DNA of 64,000 nucleotides. Source: Microbacterium terrisoli. Lineage in GTDB: Bacteria; Actinomycetota; Actinomycetes; Actinomycetales; Microbacteriaceae. This document shows, in pieces, positions 16,003 to 25,055 of the stretch (position 1 is the first letter of the stretch; each line of letters opens with the position of its first letter). The stretch covers positions 310,001 through 374,000 of the forward strand of contig NZ_CP133019.1 in NCBI RefSeq assembly GCF_030866805.1, in the 5' to 3' direction. The translations under genes were made by a program, and so were the position numbers. The notes under the pieces are model-generated. The model was not told the DNA's origin. It did no database searches and saw only the letters and a program-made list of their open reading frames with translations.

Positions 16003-16536
16003 TCAGCCTCGTTCCTCGGCTCGCAGAACATCTTCCAACGGAGGGCGTCCACGCAGGTATGCGCTGATTGCCTCCTGGTGAGGCGTGGTGTACGCCTCCT
16101 CGACGAGTTCGATAGTGACCCCGTCTGGATCATGGAAGTAAACCCAGCGCCACCCGGCGAGGGTGCCTTCGTCGACGACATTGGGGCCTGACAGGAATGT
16201 GACGCCTTTCGCGCTCAGGCTACGCATCGTCTCTGCAAGGTCGTCGACGTGCAGCGCGACGTGCATGGATCCGAGCCTGTTCTGCGGTGGTGCGGTGTCG
16301 TCTCCCTTCGGACGATTGCCGTACTCGAGCAGTTCTAGCGTGCCGTCGCCGGCCCGAAGGTTGACTTGGCGCAGTGACGCGCCAGGCACGCCGACGCCAA
16401 TGGCGAGGTCGTCGCCGGAGAACCATGGGCTCGGCTCGCTTGCGAACTCGAGCCCGAGCAGGTCGTGGTAGAAGTACACCGATCGGTCGAGGTCCCTGAC
16501 GATGATGCCCGTATGATGCAAGCCGCGGATTGCCAT
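16003..16536 (-). CDS. VOC-superfamily (glyoxalase/dioxygenase-fold) enzyme, copy 1
   Basis: 177 residues forming two beta-alpha-beta-beta-beta modules. Likely metal ligands are His in RGLHHTGIIVRDLD, His in GSMHVALHVDDL and Glu in VTIELVEEAY. The remaining C-terminal tail (to PPLEDVLRAEERG) is longer than a minimal VOC protein. Members include glyoxalase I, methylmalonyl-CoA epimerase and extradiol dioxygenases; the sequence does not choose between them, but its location suggests an isomerase, epimerase or lyase step. It is transcribed away from the XRE-cupin gene and sits directly upstream of the PRISE reductase. Confidence 0.8.
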   Translation of the reverse strand: MAIRGLHHTGIIVRDLDRSVYFYHDLLGLEFASEPSPWFSGDDLAIGVGVPGASLRQVNLRAGDGTLELLEYGNRPKGDDTAPPQNRLGSMHVALHVDDLAETMRSLSAKGVTFLSGPNVVDEGTLAGWRWVYFHDPDGVTIELVEEAYTTPHQEAISAYLRGRPPLEDVLRAEERG

Positions 16537-16607
16537 GCCGTATGCCGTACCCCTTCGTCGGTCTTCCCAGCTGTGAATCCAGGAGGCGAAGTCGCTAGAA
16601 CCCCCTG

Positions 16608-16636
16608 TTGACTCACAATTATACTTGTTCTGTAAT
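16608..16636 (+). promoter_or_regulatory. Sigma-70-type promoter for the XRE-cupin regulator
   Basis: TTGACT at 16608-16613, a 17-base spacer, then TGTAAT at 16631-16636, about 90 bases before the regulator start. The same AT-rich patch holds TATAAT on the minus strand (16623-16618), usable for the divergent VOC gene although its -35 is poor. Overlapping divergent promoters fit control of both directions by the regulator. Confidence 0.6.
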
Positions 16637-16726
16637 GGTTAACACTAGATCACCCTGGCCTACGATCGGGAGGTACGTTTTGGGTAAGCGCGAGTTCGGG
16701 TCTTTCTACGAGGAACAGGCCTGATC

Positions 16727-17392
16727 GTGAGTTCGAATGGAGAGCATGCCGGTATGGACGGGCTCGGAGTACGACTCAAGGACGCACGAAAGCAGGCGGG
16801 AATGAGCTTGCGGGAACTGGGTCGGCAGGCGAAGGTTTCCCCCTCGTTCATCTCCCAGATCGAGAACGGCCGGTCTCAGCCGTCCGTCGCCACACTGTAC
16901 GCGTTCGCGCGCATCTTGAACGTGTCTATCGACGAGCTGTTCGATCAGCACGGCGGCGAGGCTGTCGAGCATGGCCTCGTTGCTGGCTCGTGGGGGCCGG
17001 ATGGCAGCATGAACCCCACGAACGCCTGGCATCCGTCCGAGTTCGCGAACCGGATCTCGGTTGTCCACCCTTCACATCGATCGCGTCTAGCCATGGCAGA
17101 GGGGGTCGTGTGGGAGCGTCTGGCCGCCACCCCAGAGCATGCGGTGAACTTCATGAAGATTCTGTATGCCCCAGGTTCCACGTCGACAGCCGGCGGTGAG
17201 CTGCAGAGCCATGAGGGCTACGAGTACGGATATGTTCTGCGGGGAACATTGGAGGTGACGGTCGGGTCCGAGACCTTCACCCTCAACGAAGGAGAGTCTT
17301 TGGGGTTTGATTCCACCATCCCGCATGTGCTTCGCAACGTGGGCGAGGGCGACTTCGAGGGCGTCTGGTTTGTGCACGGCCGCAGGCATTAA
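16727..17392 (+). CDS. XRE-family regulator with C-terminal cupin sensor
   Basis: 221 residues from GTG 16727 (in-frame ATGs at 16748 and 16754 are alternatives). Helix-turn-helix at about 12-66 (ARKQAGMSLRELGRQAK, SFISQIENGRSQPS), then a cupin_2 barrel at about 145-215 with SHEGYEYGYVLRGTLEV and FDSTIPHVLRN. Proteins of this type repress catabolic genes until the cupin binds a pathway intermediate. Divergent from VOC copy 1 and the PRISE reductase and immediately before the beta-hydroxyacid dehydrogenase, it is the best candidate regulator of the central part of the block. Confidence 0.88.
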   Translation: MSSNGEHAGMDGLGVRLKDARKQAGMSLRELGRQAKVSPSFISQIENGRSQPSVATLYAFARILNVSIDELFDQHGGEAVEHGLVAGSWGPDGSMNPTNAWHPSEFANRISVVHPSHRSRLAMAEGVVWERLAATPEHAVNFMKILYAPGSTSTAGGELQSHEGYEYGYVLRGTLEVTVGSETFTLNEGESLGFDSTIPHVLRNVGEGDFEGVWFVHGRRH

Positions 17393-17440
17393 TGACCGTT
17401 GTGGTCGGACGACACGCTCCGGCCTGAACAGAAAGTGAAG

Positions 17441-18328
17441 ATGATGGCGGAGATCGGATTCTTGGGCCTCGGTGCGATGGGGGCGGCGATGGCCGCGCGT
17501 CTGGTCGAGGCCGGCCACACCGTGCACGTATGGAATCGTTCGCCCTCGCCCGTGGATGACCTGGTCAGAAGGGGGGCGGTACGTGCCCCATCAGCTTCCG
17601 CGGCCCTCGCACACGGTATCTCGTTCTCGATGCTGGCCGACGACCAGGCCTGCGAAACCGTCTTCGACGACGTCGCACTCGCGGCGGTTTCGGGCGTGCA
17701 TGTCAACATGGCCTCGATCAGCCCCGCGGCGGCGGATCGGCTCTCCGAGCGCTTCGCCGCAGCGGGGGCTGGATACGTGTCGGCGCCTGTGCTCGGCCGG
17801 CCGAATGTGGCCGCTGCGGGTCGATTGAACATCCTGGCGGCCGGCGACGTGGTAGCCGTCGCGACGGCGCAGGAGTTCTTCGATGTCCTCGGGATGCGCA
17901 CCTGGTCGTTCGGTGAACGTCCGCGTGCGGCGAATGTCGCGAAGGTTGCGGTGAACTACAACCTGGTTCACGTGATCCAGGCGCTGGGCGAGTCTTTCGC
18001 GTTGGTGGAATCGCAGGGGATCGATGTCGCGCAATTCCAAGAACTTCTGACTCACTCTCTGTTCGGTGGCGACGCGTACCGCGTGTACGGTGCTGAGATC
18101 GCTTCTCAGAGTTATACGCCCCCGGGATTCGCCATGGCGTTAGGGGCGAAAGACCTGGGCCTGGCAGCGGCGGTCGCCGCGGAGGATGGCCTCCTCCTGC
18201 CGACGCTGCCCGCCCTGCAGCGGGTGTTCCAGACCGCGCTCGCTGACGAGGAGATATCAGGTGCAGACTGGGGGGCAGCGGCTGAAGTTACACGTAGGCG
18301 GAAGATCGGCCGCGGCGACGAGCAGTGA
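17441..18328 (+). CDS. Beta-hydroxyacid dehydrogenase (3-hydroxyisobutyrate dehydrogenase family)
   Basis: 295 residues from ATG 17441 (or 17444). N-terminal NAD(P)-binding motif GFLGLGAMGAAMA; FSMLADDQA corresponds to the nucleotide-contacting loop; the catalytic Lys is in VAKVAVNYNLVH, where the usual Asn is also present. The C-terminal helical domain has ALGAKDLGLA. Enzymes of this family oxidise beta-hydroxyacids such as 3-hydroxyisobutyrate, tartronate semialdehyde or hydroxybutyrate. No strong ribosome binding site is visible, and the gene follows the regulator by about 50 bases, so co-transcription is likely. It converges on the GntR gene with only 11 bases between stops. Confidence 0.85.
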   Translation: MMAEIGFLGLGAMGAAMAARLVEAGHTVHVWNRSPSPVDDLVRRGAVRAPSASAALAHGISFSMLADDQACETVFDDVALAAVSGVHVNMASISPAAADRLSERFAAAGAGYVSAPVLGRPNVAAAGRLNILAAGDVVAVATAQEFFDVLGMRTWSFGERPRAANVAKVAVNYNLVHVIQALGESFALVESQGIDVAQFQELLTHSLFGGDAYRVYGAEIASQSYTPPGFAMALGAKDLGLAAAVAAEDGLLLPTLPALQRVFQTALADEEISGADWGAAAEVTRRRKIGRGDEQ

Positions 18329-18339
18329 CATAGTTGGGA

Positions 18340-19002
18340 TCAGTCGGCGTCGAACACCTCGGGATGCTGGGCCAATTCGATCCTGCTGCGCCGGATGTGC
18401 CGCGTCAGTACTTGCTCAGCCTCATCTGCGTCGCGCTGCCGGAGCGCGTTCACGATCAGGTGGTGGTCAAAGTGGATGCTCTGGTCGCCGTGGGACCAGA
18501 ACAGGCGTGTCGCGGCTCGGCGGTAGTGCTGGGTCCGATTCCAAAGCGAGTGGACGAGATCGCCGAGCACGCTCGTGGTGGCCGATGTGAGGCAGGACAG
18601 GTGGAACTCGCGGTCCAATCGGAGGAAGCGCTCGACGTCGTCGGACTGCTCCATCGCGATGGCCAGCGCGTGGAGGCGGTCGAGTTCGACGTCCGTGAGC
18701 AAGGGTACGTTCATGCGCAGGAGCAGAGGTTCGAGGCGCTCTCGGATCCGGTACATCTCCTGACACTCCTCGGCATTGACTTTGGACACCCATGCGCCGG
18801 TGTTCGCGACAAGTGTCACCAGGCCCTCGGACTCCAGCATCCGCAGCGCCTCGCGGACCGGTAGTCGGCTTGCACCGTGGCGCTCCGCCAACTCGTCCTG
18901 GCGGATGCGCTCCCCCGGACGGTACTCACCGGCGATGATCGCCTCGCGCAGTGTCGCGGCGATGCGGGCGCCGGTTGCTCCGTGGGTCGTCGCTTGCATC
19001 AT
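18340..19002 (-). CDS. GntR-family regulator with FCD ligand-binding domain
   Basis: 220 residues. N-terminal winged helix (LREAIIAGEYRPGERIRQDE, then ASRLPVREALRMLESEGLV), then an all-helical FCD domain with metal/ligand residues in LDREFHLSCL, FDHHLIVNALRQRD and LTRHIRRS. The start ATG 19002 has AGGAGAG six bases upstream; an in-frame ATG at 19020 would overlap the VOC stop by ATGA. FadR/FCD proteins sense organic acids, so this is a probable second regulator of the block, perhaps for the divergent E1-E2 operon. Co-transcribed with VOC copy 2. Confidence 0.88.
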   Translation of the reverse strand: MMQATTHGATGARIAATLREAIIAGEYRPGERIRQDELAERHGASRLPVREALRMLESEGLVTLVANTGAWVSKVNAEECQEMYRIRERLEPLLLRMNVPLLTDVELDRLHALAIAMEQSDDVERFLRLDREFHLSCLTSATTSVLGDLVHSLWNRTQHYRRAATRLFWSHGDQSIHFDHHLIVNALRQRDADEAEQVLTRHIRRSRIELAQHPEVFDAD

Positions 19003-19016
19003 CGAGGTCTCTCCTG

Positions 19017-19559
19017 TCATCTGTCCGGATGGGCGGGATGCCACAGCAGCCGGTCGGCACCATTCTCGTAGGCCTTGCCGCCCGGGAAGCTGACCAGCTC
19101 AAACTGCAGCCCCCACGGTGCGCGGAAGTAGATCCAGCGTTGGCCCTCGGCTGACTGCTTGCTCGCCGTCGGCTCGCCCATGACATCCACTCCGCGCGAA
19201 TTCAGATACGCGACCGCCTCGTCGAGGTCGGCCACGTAGAAGGCGATGTGGAACCCCCCGATGTCGCTGTTGCGCGGCTGAGGGCGCTGCCCGTCAGCGG
19301 ATTCATACAAGAAGACCTCAAAGTTGGCGCCGTTGCCCAGCCGGTAGAACCGGATCTCATTGATCACAGTGCGCGGATGCACACCGAGGTGGGTGAGCAT
19401 CCAGTCGTCGTCTGCGCGCTTCTGTCCCAAGGTATAGATCCAGTCGCACCCGAGGACGTCGACCAAGAATGCATGTGCCTCGTTGAGATCCGGGACAGTA
19501 AAACCGATGTGGTCCGTTCCCCGTATACCCGGGATCCCGCGTGCAGCTGAGCTAGCCAT
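19017..19559 (-). CDS. VOC-superfamily enzyme, copy 2
   Basis: 180 residues from ATG 19559, nine bases after GAGAGG; ATGs at 19568 and 19583 are also possible. Two VOC modules with likely metal ligands His in TDHIGFTVPDLN, His in GGFHIAFYVADLD and Glu in LQFELVSFPGG. It is only loosely similar to copy 1, so it should catalyse a different step or prefer another stereoisomer. Its stop is next to the GntR gene, and it is divergent from the E1 gene across a 140-base region. Confidence 0.8.
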   Translation of the reverse strand: MASSAARGIPGIRGTDHIGFTVPDLNEAHAFLVDVLGCDWIYTLGQKRADDDWMLTHLGVHPRTVINEIRFYRLGNGANFEVFLYESADGQRPQPRNSDIGGFHIAFYVADLDEAVAYLNSRGVDVMGEPTASKQSAEGQRWIYFRAPWGLQFELVSFPGGKAYENGADRLLWHPAHPDR

Positions 19560-19703
19560 GGCATCCATCCTCTCTCCGCTCATTGTATCCAGTCAGGGTG
19601 CCAGATCCCAGACAATGTCGAGATCTACGGCAGTAGATGTATTGAATTGGATCAAATCATGGTCTAGCCTCGGTAAGCGTACGGCCATGGAGTAGGCCCA
19701 AGG

Positions 19704-21893
19704 ATGGGAGCGGCGAGGATGCCAAAGAAGAAGCGCTTACAGACCGGCGTGGACTGGTTCGAGCTTTCGACGACCGCCGCAGACTGGAACGCGGCTCCGG
19801 CAGAGCTGCTCCGATCGATACTCAGCCAACTGCATCTGATTCGTGCCTTTGAGGAGACGGTACTGGAGCTGGCGGGGGAGGGTCTCGTGCACGGCCCGGC
19901 ACACTCGAGCATTGGCCAGGAGGGTGGGGCAGTCGGATCCATCATCGGACTGCGCTCCACTGACGGAGTAAACGGTTCCCACCGCGGACACCATCAGTTT
20001 CTCTCGAAGGCGCTGACACATGTCTCGGGGGAGGGTATCGACCTCGCCGCCCCGGTTCCAGCAGCGGTGCAAGCCGTTCTGCAGCGAACGCTGGCCGAAA
20101 TCCTCGGACTCGCGCAGGGCTACTGCCACGGCCGCGGCGGATCGATGCACCTGCAGTGGTTCGCGGCCGGCGCGCTCGGCACAAACGCGATCGTAGGCGG
20201 AGGCGCGCCGATGGCCACCGGAAACGCCTGGGCGCAGAAACACAGTGGCACCGACGACATTACGATCAACTATCTCGGGGACGGTGCGTCACAGATCGGG
20301 TCGGTCCTCGAATCGATGAACCTCGCGGCGGCCTGGAAGCTCCCCGTGTGCTTCTTCATCGAGAACAACCTCTACGCGGTGTCCACCCGATCGGATGAGA
20401 TCACCGCCGATCCCCGATTCTCGGTGCGCGGCCAGGGCTTCGGGATCCCGTCGTGGCGAGTGGACGGAATGGACCCGCTGGCGGTGCATTTGGCGATGAA
20501 TGAAGTCGCAGAGCATCTCAGGTCCGGCCGTGGTCCCGCGATCGTCGAAGCCGAGGTGTACCGCTTCTTCCATCAGAATGGCCCATACCCTGGCAGCGCA
20601 TTCGGCTACCGCACGAAAAAGGAGGAAGCCGCCTGGCGAGCACGCGACCCCCTCGACCTGATCGCCGCAAAGATGATTTCGCGCGGGCTGATCGATGAGG
20701 CGGGCATCGCGGCCTTCCGCGAACGCGCCCAGGCTGCGATGGATACAGCGATCGGCGAACTGCTCGAACCCGATCCGGGCCATCCAGGCAAGCGTCGCAT
20801 TCGTCCGCAGCTATGGCCCGAGCCGAGCTTCGTCGACGTCGGCGTCCGTGGCGACGGGAGCGAGCTGAATGAGCTCCGGCCGCTGTCTCGTGGCGCGACC
20901 CGGCCGATAAAGTTTGTTGACGCCGTGGCTGAGGTGATGGACCGCCGCATGGCGCAAGACCCGCGGATTGTCGTCCTTGGGGAGGACGTGCACCGGCTCA
21001 ACGGCGGGACGAACGGCGCGACAAAGGGGCTGGCCAAGAAGTACGGCGAAGACCGCGTCCTGGGCACTCCGATCAGCGAGAACGCGTTCGTGGGGCTCGC
21101 AGGCGGGCTCGCACTGGACGGGCGGTTCCGGCCCGTGGTCGAGTTCATGTATCCGGACTTCATGTGGGTTGCTGCTGATCAGGTGTTCAACCAGATCGGG
21201 AAGGCGCGCCACATGTTCGGCGGGGAGAACCCGGTACCCCTCGTTCTTCGAACGAAGGTCGCGATGGGCTCTGGCTACGGCTCGCAGCATCTCATGGATC
21301 CGGCGGGCATCTTTGCGACCAGCCCGGGTTGGCGCATCGTCGCCGCATCCAACGCCACCGATTACGTCGGGCTGATGAATGCTGCCCTCGCGCTGCAGGA
21401 TCCGGTGTTGGTAATCGAGCACGTCGACCTGTACAACACGGCCGATGAGGTTCCGGACGGCCCCTTGGACTACGTCATCCCACCGGGATCGGCGGCGCTT
21501 GTGCGCGAAGGAAACGATGTCACCGTCATCAGCTACCTGTCGATGGTCAAACACGCCCAGGCGGCGATCGAGCAGACCGGTATCGACGCCGACCTTATAG
21601 ATCTGAGGTGGCTAGATCGCGCATCGCTGGACTGGGACACCGTAGGCCGGAGCATCCAAAAGACCAACGCGGTGCTGATCGTCGAGCAGGGCGCCACCGG
21701 TACAAGCTACGGCGGATGGCTCGCCGATGAAATCCAGCGTCGATACTTCGACTGGCTCGACCAGCCCGTCTCGCGCGTGAGCGGGAAGGAGGCCTCGCCC
21801 AGCATCTCGCTCGTGCTCGAGCGGGCCGCCATCGCTGGCACAGAAGCAGTCGTCGCCGGTCTGGAAGCCATCCGGGCGGGATTTGGAGCCTGA
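19704..21893 (+). CDS. Fused E1 alpha-beta subunit of a 2-oxoacid dehydrogenase complex
   Basis: 729 residues joining both chains of a thiamine-diphosphate E1. The alpha part (about 35-360) has HSSIGQEGGAVG, GYCHGRGGSMH and the ThDP/Mg motif LGDGASQIGS (GDG at 192-194) ending with ENN near 220. The beta part (about 390-725) has VVLGEDVHRLNGG, TPISENAFVGLAGG and the transketolase C-terminal domain. Most close relatives (acetoin, branched-chain and pyruvate dehydrogenases) have separate alpha and beta polypeptides. It decarboxylates a 2-oxoacid or acetoin-like ketone and transfers the acyl group to E2 lipoate. ATG 19704 is used; ATG 19719 is an alternative. Confidence 0.9.
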   Translation: MGAARMPKKKRLQTGVDWFELSTTAADWNAAPAELLRSILSQLHLIRAFEETVLELAGEGLVHGPAHSSIGQEGGAVGSIIGLRSTDGVNGSHRGHHQFLSKALTHVSGEGIDLAAPVPAAVQAVLQRTLAEILGLAQGYCHGRGGSMHLQWFAAGALGTNAIVGGGAPMATGNAWAQKHSGTDDITINYLGDGASQIGSVLESMNLAAAWKLPVCFFIENNLYAVSTRSDEITADPRFSVRGQGFGIPSWRVDGMDPLAVHLAMNEVAEHLRSGRGPAIVEAEVYRFFHQNGPYPGSAFGYRTKKEEAAWRARDPLDLIAAKMISRGLIDEAGIAAFRERAQAAMDTAIGELLEPDPGHPGKRRIRPQLWPEPSFVDVGVRGDGSELNELRPLSRGATRPIKFVDAVAEVMDRRMAQDPRIVVLGEDVHRLNGGTNGATKGLAKKYGEDRVLGTPISENAFVGLAGGLALDGRFRPVVEFMYPDFMWVAADQVFNQIGKARHMFGGENPVPLVLRTKVAMGSGYGSQHLMDPAGIFATSPGWRIVAASNATDYVGLMNAALALQDPVLVIEHVDLYNTADEVPDGPLDYVIPPGSAALVREGNDVTVISYLSMVKHAQAAIEQTGIDADLIDLRWLDRASLDWDTVGRSIQKTNAVLIVEQGATGTSYGGWLADEIQRRYFDWLDQPVSRVSGKEASPSISLVLERAAIAGTEAVVAGLEAIRAGFGA

Positions 21894-21894
21894 C

Positions 21895-23247
21895 GTGGTC
21901 GAGATCATCAGGATGCCGGCGGTCCTCGCCGGTGCTTCGGAGGGCGCCATCCAGACCTGGTTGGTAAAGCCCGGGTCTTACGTGTCGCTGAACCAGACGA
22001 TAGCCGAGATCGAGACGGACAAGGCGGTCGTGGATTACCAGGCAGAGTTCGCTGGTACGGTCGGGCGCCTGCTGGCAGACGAGGGCGCAAGCATCGCTGT
22101 CGGCGGCCCCATCCTGGCCCTCGTCGACGACGGCGAGAGTGATGCTGAAATCGATGTAGCGCTGTCACGCGCCGGTCTCTTGACCGGGTCGGGGCTCGTA
22201 GGGTCGGAGCTCGTAGGACTCGAAGAACCTCCATATGCTTCCGCCGCGCGTCTCGCTCCTACGACGACGACAGTGCCGTCGCCCGCAGCGGATGCTCCCG
22301 CTACTGTCGACTCTGCGGAGAGCTCACTCGGGCGCCGTCTGTTCGCCAGCCCGTTGGTCAGGCGTCTCGCACTCCAGCGCGGAGTCGACCTCTCTCGGGT
22401 GCCCGGCAGCGGCCCGAATGGCCGCGTCGTCCGACGAGATCTGGACCGCTATCTGGGCGCCCAAATCATTCGAGAGGACGCACGCGACATGGCTGCCCGC
22501 GGGGGAGAATCGAATGCTGCGGCTGCCAGTGCCGTGGAGGCGGCTTCAGGCGACTTCTCAAGCGCTAGCTACGAAGATGTCCCGCTCGACCGTATGCGGA
22601 AGGCGATCGCACGGCGGCTGACCGAGAGCAAGTCGACTGTGCCGCACTTCTACCTTGTCGCAGACTGTCGGGTCGACGACTTGCTTGCCCTGCGAGCACA
22701 AGTCAATGCGGCAGTCGCGGGGAAGATATCGGTCAACGATTTCGTGGTGAGGGCTGTCGCCGGCGCGCTGATGGAGGTGCCGGAGGCAAACGCGAGCTGG
22801 AATGGTCAGACCATTCGACGTTACCGCTCAGCAGACGTGGCAGTGGCTGTCGCGGTCGACGGCGGCCTAAGCACGCCGGTGATCAGGGGAGTTGAACGGC
22901 TCTCACTGGGTGAGCTGAGCACATCTATTGTGGACGCGGCCGCCCAGGCGCGTAGTGGCACGCTCCGCCAGCACCAGCTGGAAGGCGGGAGCTTCTCGGT
23001 CTCGAATCTGGGGATGTACGGCGTGGCTGAATTCAGTGCCATCCTGAATCCACCGCAGGCGGGCATCCTCGCCGTCGGCGCCGCGCGGCGGATGCCGGTC
23101 GTCGATGACGACGGGCAGATTTCGGCGGCCCAGGTCATGACCGTCACACTGTCCGCAGATCACCGCGTTCTTGACGGAGCCATCGCCGCACGCTGGCTGG
23201 CAGCGTTCCAGCGGCGGATCGAACATCCCATGACGATTCTGGTATGA
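21895..23247 (+). CDS. Dihydrolipoamide acyltransferase E2
   Basis: 450 residues from GTG 21895, which has GGAG six bases upstream within the E1 stop region. One lipoyl domain with lipoyl-Lys43 in EIETDKAVVDYQ; peripheral subunit-binding domain in LFASPLVRRLALQRGVDLSR; C-terminal CAT domain with the catalytic His-Asp in SADHRVLDGA. It passes the acyl group to CoA. Linkers are Ala/Pro/Thr-rich. No dihydrolipoamide dehydrogenase (E3) gene follows, so the complex probably borrows the chromosomal E3. It is the last gene of the catabolic block. Confidence 0.92.
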   Translation: MVEIIRMPAVLAGASEGAIQTWLVKPGSYVSLNQTIAEIETDKAVVDYQAEFAGTVGRLLADEGASIAVGGPILALVDDGESDAEIDVALSRAGLLTGSGLVGSELVGLEEPPYASAARLAPTTTTVPSPAADAPATVDSAESSLGRRLFASPLVRRLALQRGVDLSRVPGSGPNGRVVRRDLDRYLGAQIIREDARDMAARGGESNAAAASAVEAASGDFSSASYEDVPLDRMRKAIARRLTESKSTVPHFYLVADCRVDDLLALRAQVNAAVAGKISVNDFVVRAVAGALMEVPEANASWNGQTIRRYRSADVAVAVAVDGGLSTPVIRGVERLSLGELSTSIVDAAAQARSGTLRQHQLEGGSFSVSNLGMYGVAEFSAILNPPQAGILAVGAARRMPVVDDDGQISAAQVMTVTLSADHRVLDGAIAARWLAAFQRRIEHPMTILV

Positions 23248-23369
23248 CGGCTGGTGCCACGCGGAGCGCAGAGGCATGCAACGTGTCGTGTATCGCGACC
23301 GCCGATCGGCGCTCCGGACGATGGCTTGAGGGAGGAAGGTCGGCTAACCCGAATGTGAAGTCCTTGGCG

Positions 23370-23523
23370 ATGGTCAGCACGAATCCTGCGGTCCGTCCGT
23401 AGAACACGACGTCAAAGAGCCAGTTTCGCCCCATCGCTCAGTAGAGCAACCGCCACCAGTGGCCGCTCACCTTCGGCGAGACAAAGGCACCGAGGATGAG
23501 TAGGGCGACGATCGTGCCCGCGG
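23370..23523 (-). pseudogene. Unassigned membrane-protein remnant
   Basis: Minus-strand translation shows a hydrophobic segment AGTIVALLILGAFVSPKVSG ending in a stop near 23437, then after a short gap WLFDVVFYGRTAGFVLTIAK in a nearby frame. Neither has a ribosome binding site and the two appear to be pieces of one decayed gene. I do not recognise it. The remainder of 23248-23541 shows no gene. Confidence 0.25.
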
Positions 23524-23541
23524 TCGGCTAAGGCGCATCCG

Positions 23542-23643
23542 TCAGAGCGTCGCATCGCTGGCGATGCCAAGCTGTAGCGCGTTGTCGGGTGTAGAGGGCA
23601 GCGGTGCGAATCCGAGCCGGCGGTAGAACGCTTGCGCGGTCAA
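23542..23643 (-). pseudogene. 3' fragment of a GNAT acetyltransferase cut by the IS256 element
   Basis: The minus strand reads TAQAFYRRLGFAPLPSTPDN and ends at the TGA at 23544-23542. FYRRLGF is the last conserved strand of GNAT acetyltransferases. The missing upstream half lies on the far side of the IS256-family element (25056-25350). Together they show that one acetyltransferase gene was split by the insertion. Confidence 0.65.
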
Positions 23644-25055
23644 GCCCCTTGGAGTGGTGTAGCTGTCGGTGGTCCTTCTGTTGTTGATGTTGGTTAGGCG
23701 CTGAGTTCGAGGATCGTGTCGGTGGTCACCTCGCTTGTGGTGTCGGGGACGAAGGTGAGGCGGGACTTGGCGAGGATGTCGAGGCCGAGGTAGCGGCGGC
23801 CTTCTGCCCATTCGTCGGTCTGCTCGGCGAGGACTGCGCCGACGAGGCGGATGATCGCGTCACGGTTCGGGAAGATGCCCACGGAATCGGTGCGGCGGCG
23901 GATCTCCCGGTTGAGGCGCTCGTTCGGGTTGTTGGACCAGATCTGCTGCCAGAGTCCTTCGGGGAATCCGGTGAACGCAAGGATGTCCGCCCGGGCGGCG
24001 TCGAGATGCTCGAACGCGTCGGGGAGTTTCCCGTCGACGTAGTCCAGCAGCCGGTCGAACTGCGCATTCACTGCGTCGGCGTCGGGCTGGTCGTAGACGG
24101 AGTGCAGCATCGCCTTCACCGCCGGCCACATGGCCTTCGGTGTCACGCTCATCAGGTTCGCCGAGTAGTGGGTGCGGCAGCGTTGCCAGACCGCGCCGGG
24201 CAGATTCGCGGCGATCGCCTCCACGAGGCCCTGGTGCGCGTCGCTGGTGACCAGGCGCACCCCTGCCAGGCCGCGGGCGACGAGGTCGGCGAAGAAGCTG
24301 CTCCAGGCAGCTCCGGTCTCACTGGTCGCGACCCGCAGACCCAGGACCTCGCGGTGTCCGTCGGCGTTGACTCCGGTCGCGACCAGCACCACCGCGTTGA
24401 TGACGCGCCCGCCCTCACGGACCTTCATGGCCAGCGCGTCAGCGGCGACGAACGTGAACGGGCCCGCATCTCCCAGCGGCCGGTGCCGGAACTGATCGAC
24501 GTGTTCGTCCAGTTCCGCGGCCATGCGCGAGACCTGCGACTTCGAGAGGGAGTTGATCCCGAGGGTCTTGACCAGTTTGTCCATCCGGCGGGTCGAGACG
24601 CCGGCGAGGTAGCAGTCCGCGACGACGGTGATCAACGCGGTCTCGGCGCGTTTGCGACGCTCCAGCAGCCACTCCGGGAAGTACGTCCCCGAGCGCAGTT
24701 TCGGGATCGCAACGTCGATCGTGCCGACCCGGGTATCCAGGTCGCGGTGCCGGTAACCGTTGCGCTGCGTGATGCGATCGCGGCTGGGCTTTCCCCACTC
24801 GGCGCCAACGACGGCGTCCGCGTCGGCAGACAGCAACGCGTTGATCATGGTCTGCAGCAGCTGCCGCATCAGATCCGGCGACGAATCGGCGAGGGCTTCA
24901 CCCAACAGGCGGGCAGGGTCGACAATATGAGGTGCGGTCATCGTGATGATGCCTTTCGAGTGGAGGTAAGAGACTTCTCGAAGGATCACACGGTGGCCGC
25001 GCTTACGTCGTGAGCGACGAGCCAGCCACCGCGGGCTACACCACCTTAAGGGGCA
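23644..25055 (-). mobile_element. IS256-family insertion sequence
   Basis: About 1.41 kb with one transposase gene. Its ends are inverted repeats: GCCCCTTGGAGTGGTGTAGC at 23644-23663 and, on the minus strand from 25055, GCCCCTTAAGGTGGTGTAGC, 17 of 20 identical. No exact eight-base target duplication borders these arms; both flanks do contain GCTTGC (23630-23635 and 25062-25067), which may be the trace of an imperfect duplication or a sign of later rearrangement. It interrupts a GNAT gene and marks the right edge of the catabolic block. Confidence 0.85.
23694..24941 (-). CDS. IS256-family transposase
   Basis: 415 residues from ATG 24941 (AAAGG upstream). The mutator-type DDE domain is intact: Asp in [12 protein letters not shown], Asp in [13 protein letters not shown] and Glu in [11 protein letters not shown] near the C-terminus. 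The helical insertion [14 protein letters not shown] is typical of the family. Length and frame suggest a functional enzyme. Confidence 0.95.
   Translation of the reverse strand: MTAPHIVDPARLLGEALADSSPDLMRQLLQTMINALLSADADAVVGAEWGKPSRDRITQRNGYRHRDLDTRVGTIDVAIPKLRSGTYFPEWLLERRKRAETALITVVADCYLAGVSTRRMDKLVKTLGINSLSKSQVSRMAAELDEHVDQFRHRPLGDAGPFTFVAADALAMKVREGGRVINAVVLVATGVNADGHREVLGLRVATSETGAAWSSFFADLVARGLAGVRLVTSDAHQGLVEAIAANLPGAVWQRCRTHYSANLMSVTPKAMWPAVKAMLHSVYDQPDADAVNAQFDRLLDYVDGKLPDAFEHLDAARADILAFTGFPEGLWQQIWSNNPNERLNREIRRRTDSVGIFPNRDAIIRLVGAVLAEQTDEWAEGRRYLGLDILAKSRLTFVPDTTSEVTTDTILELSA

Noticed and set aside
1..25055. Composite transposon carrying the catabolic block
   Set aside because: The two bordering elements belong to different families (IS3 and IS256) and cannot act as matching ends; the block is IS-bounded but not a classic composite transposon.
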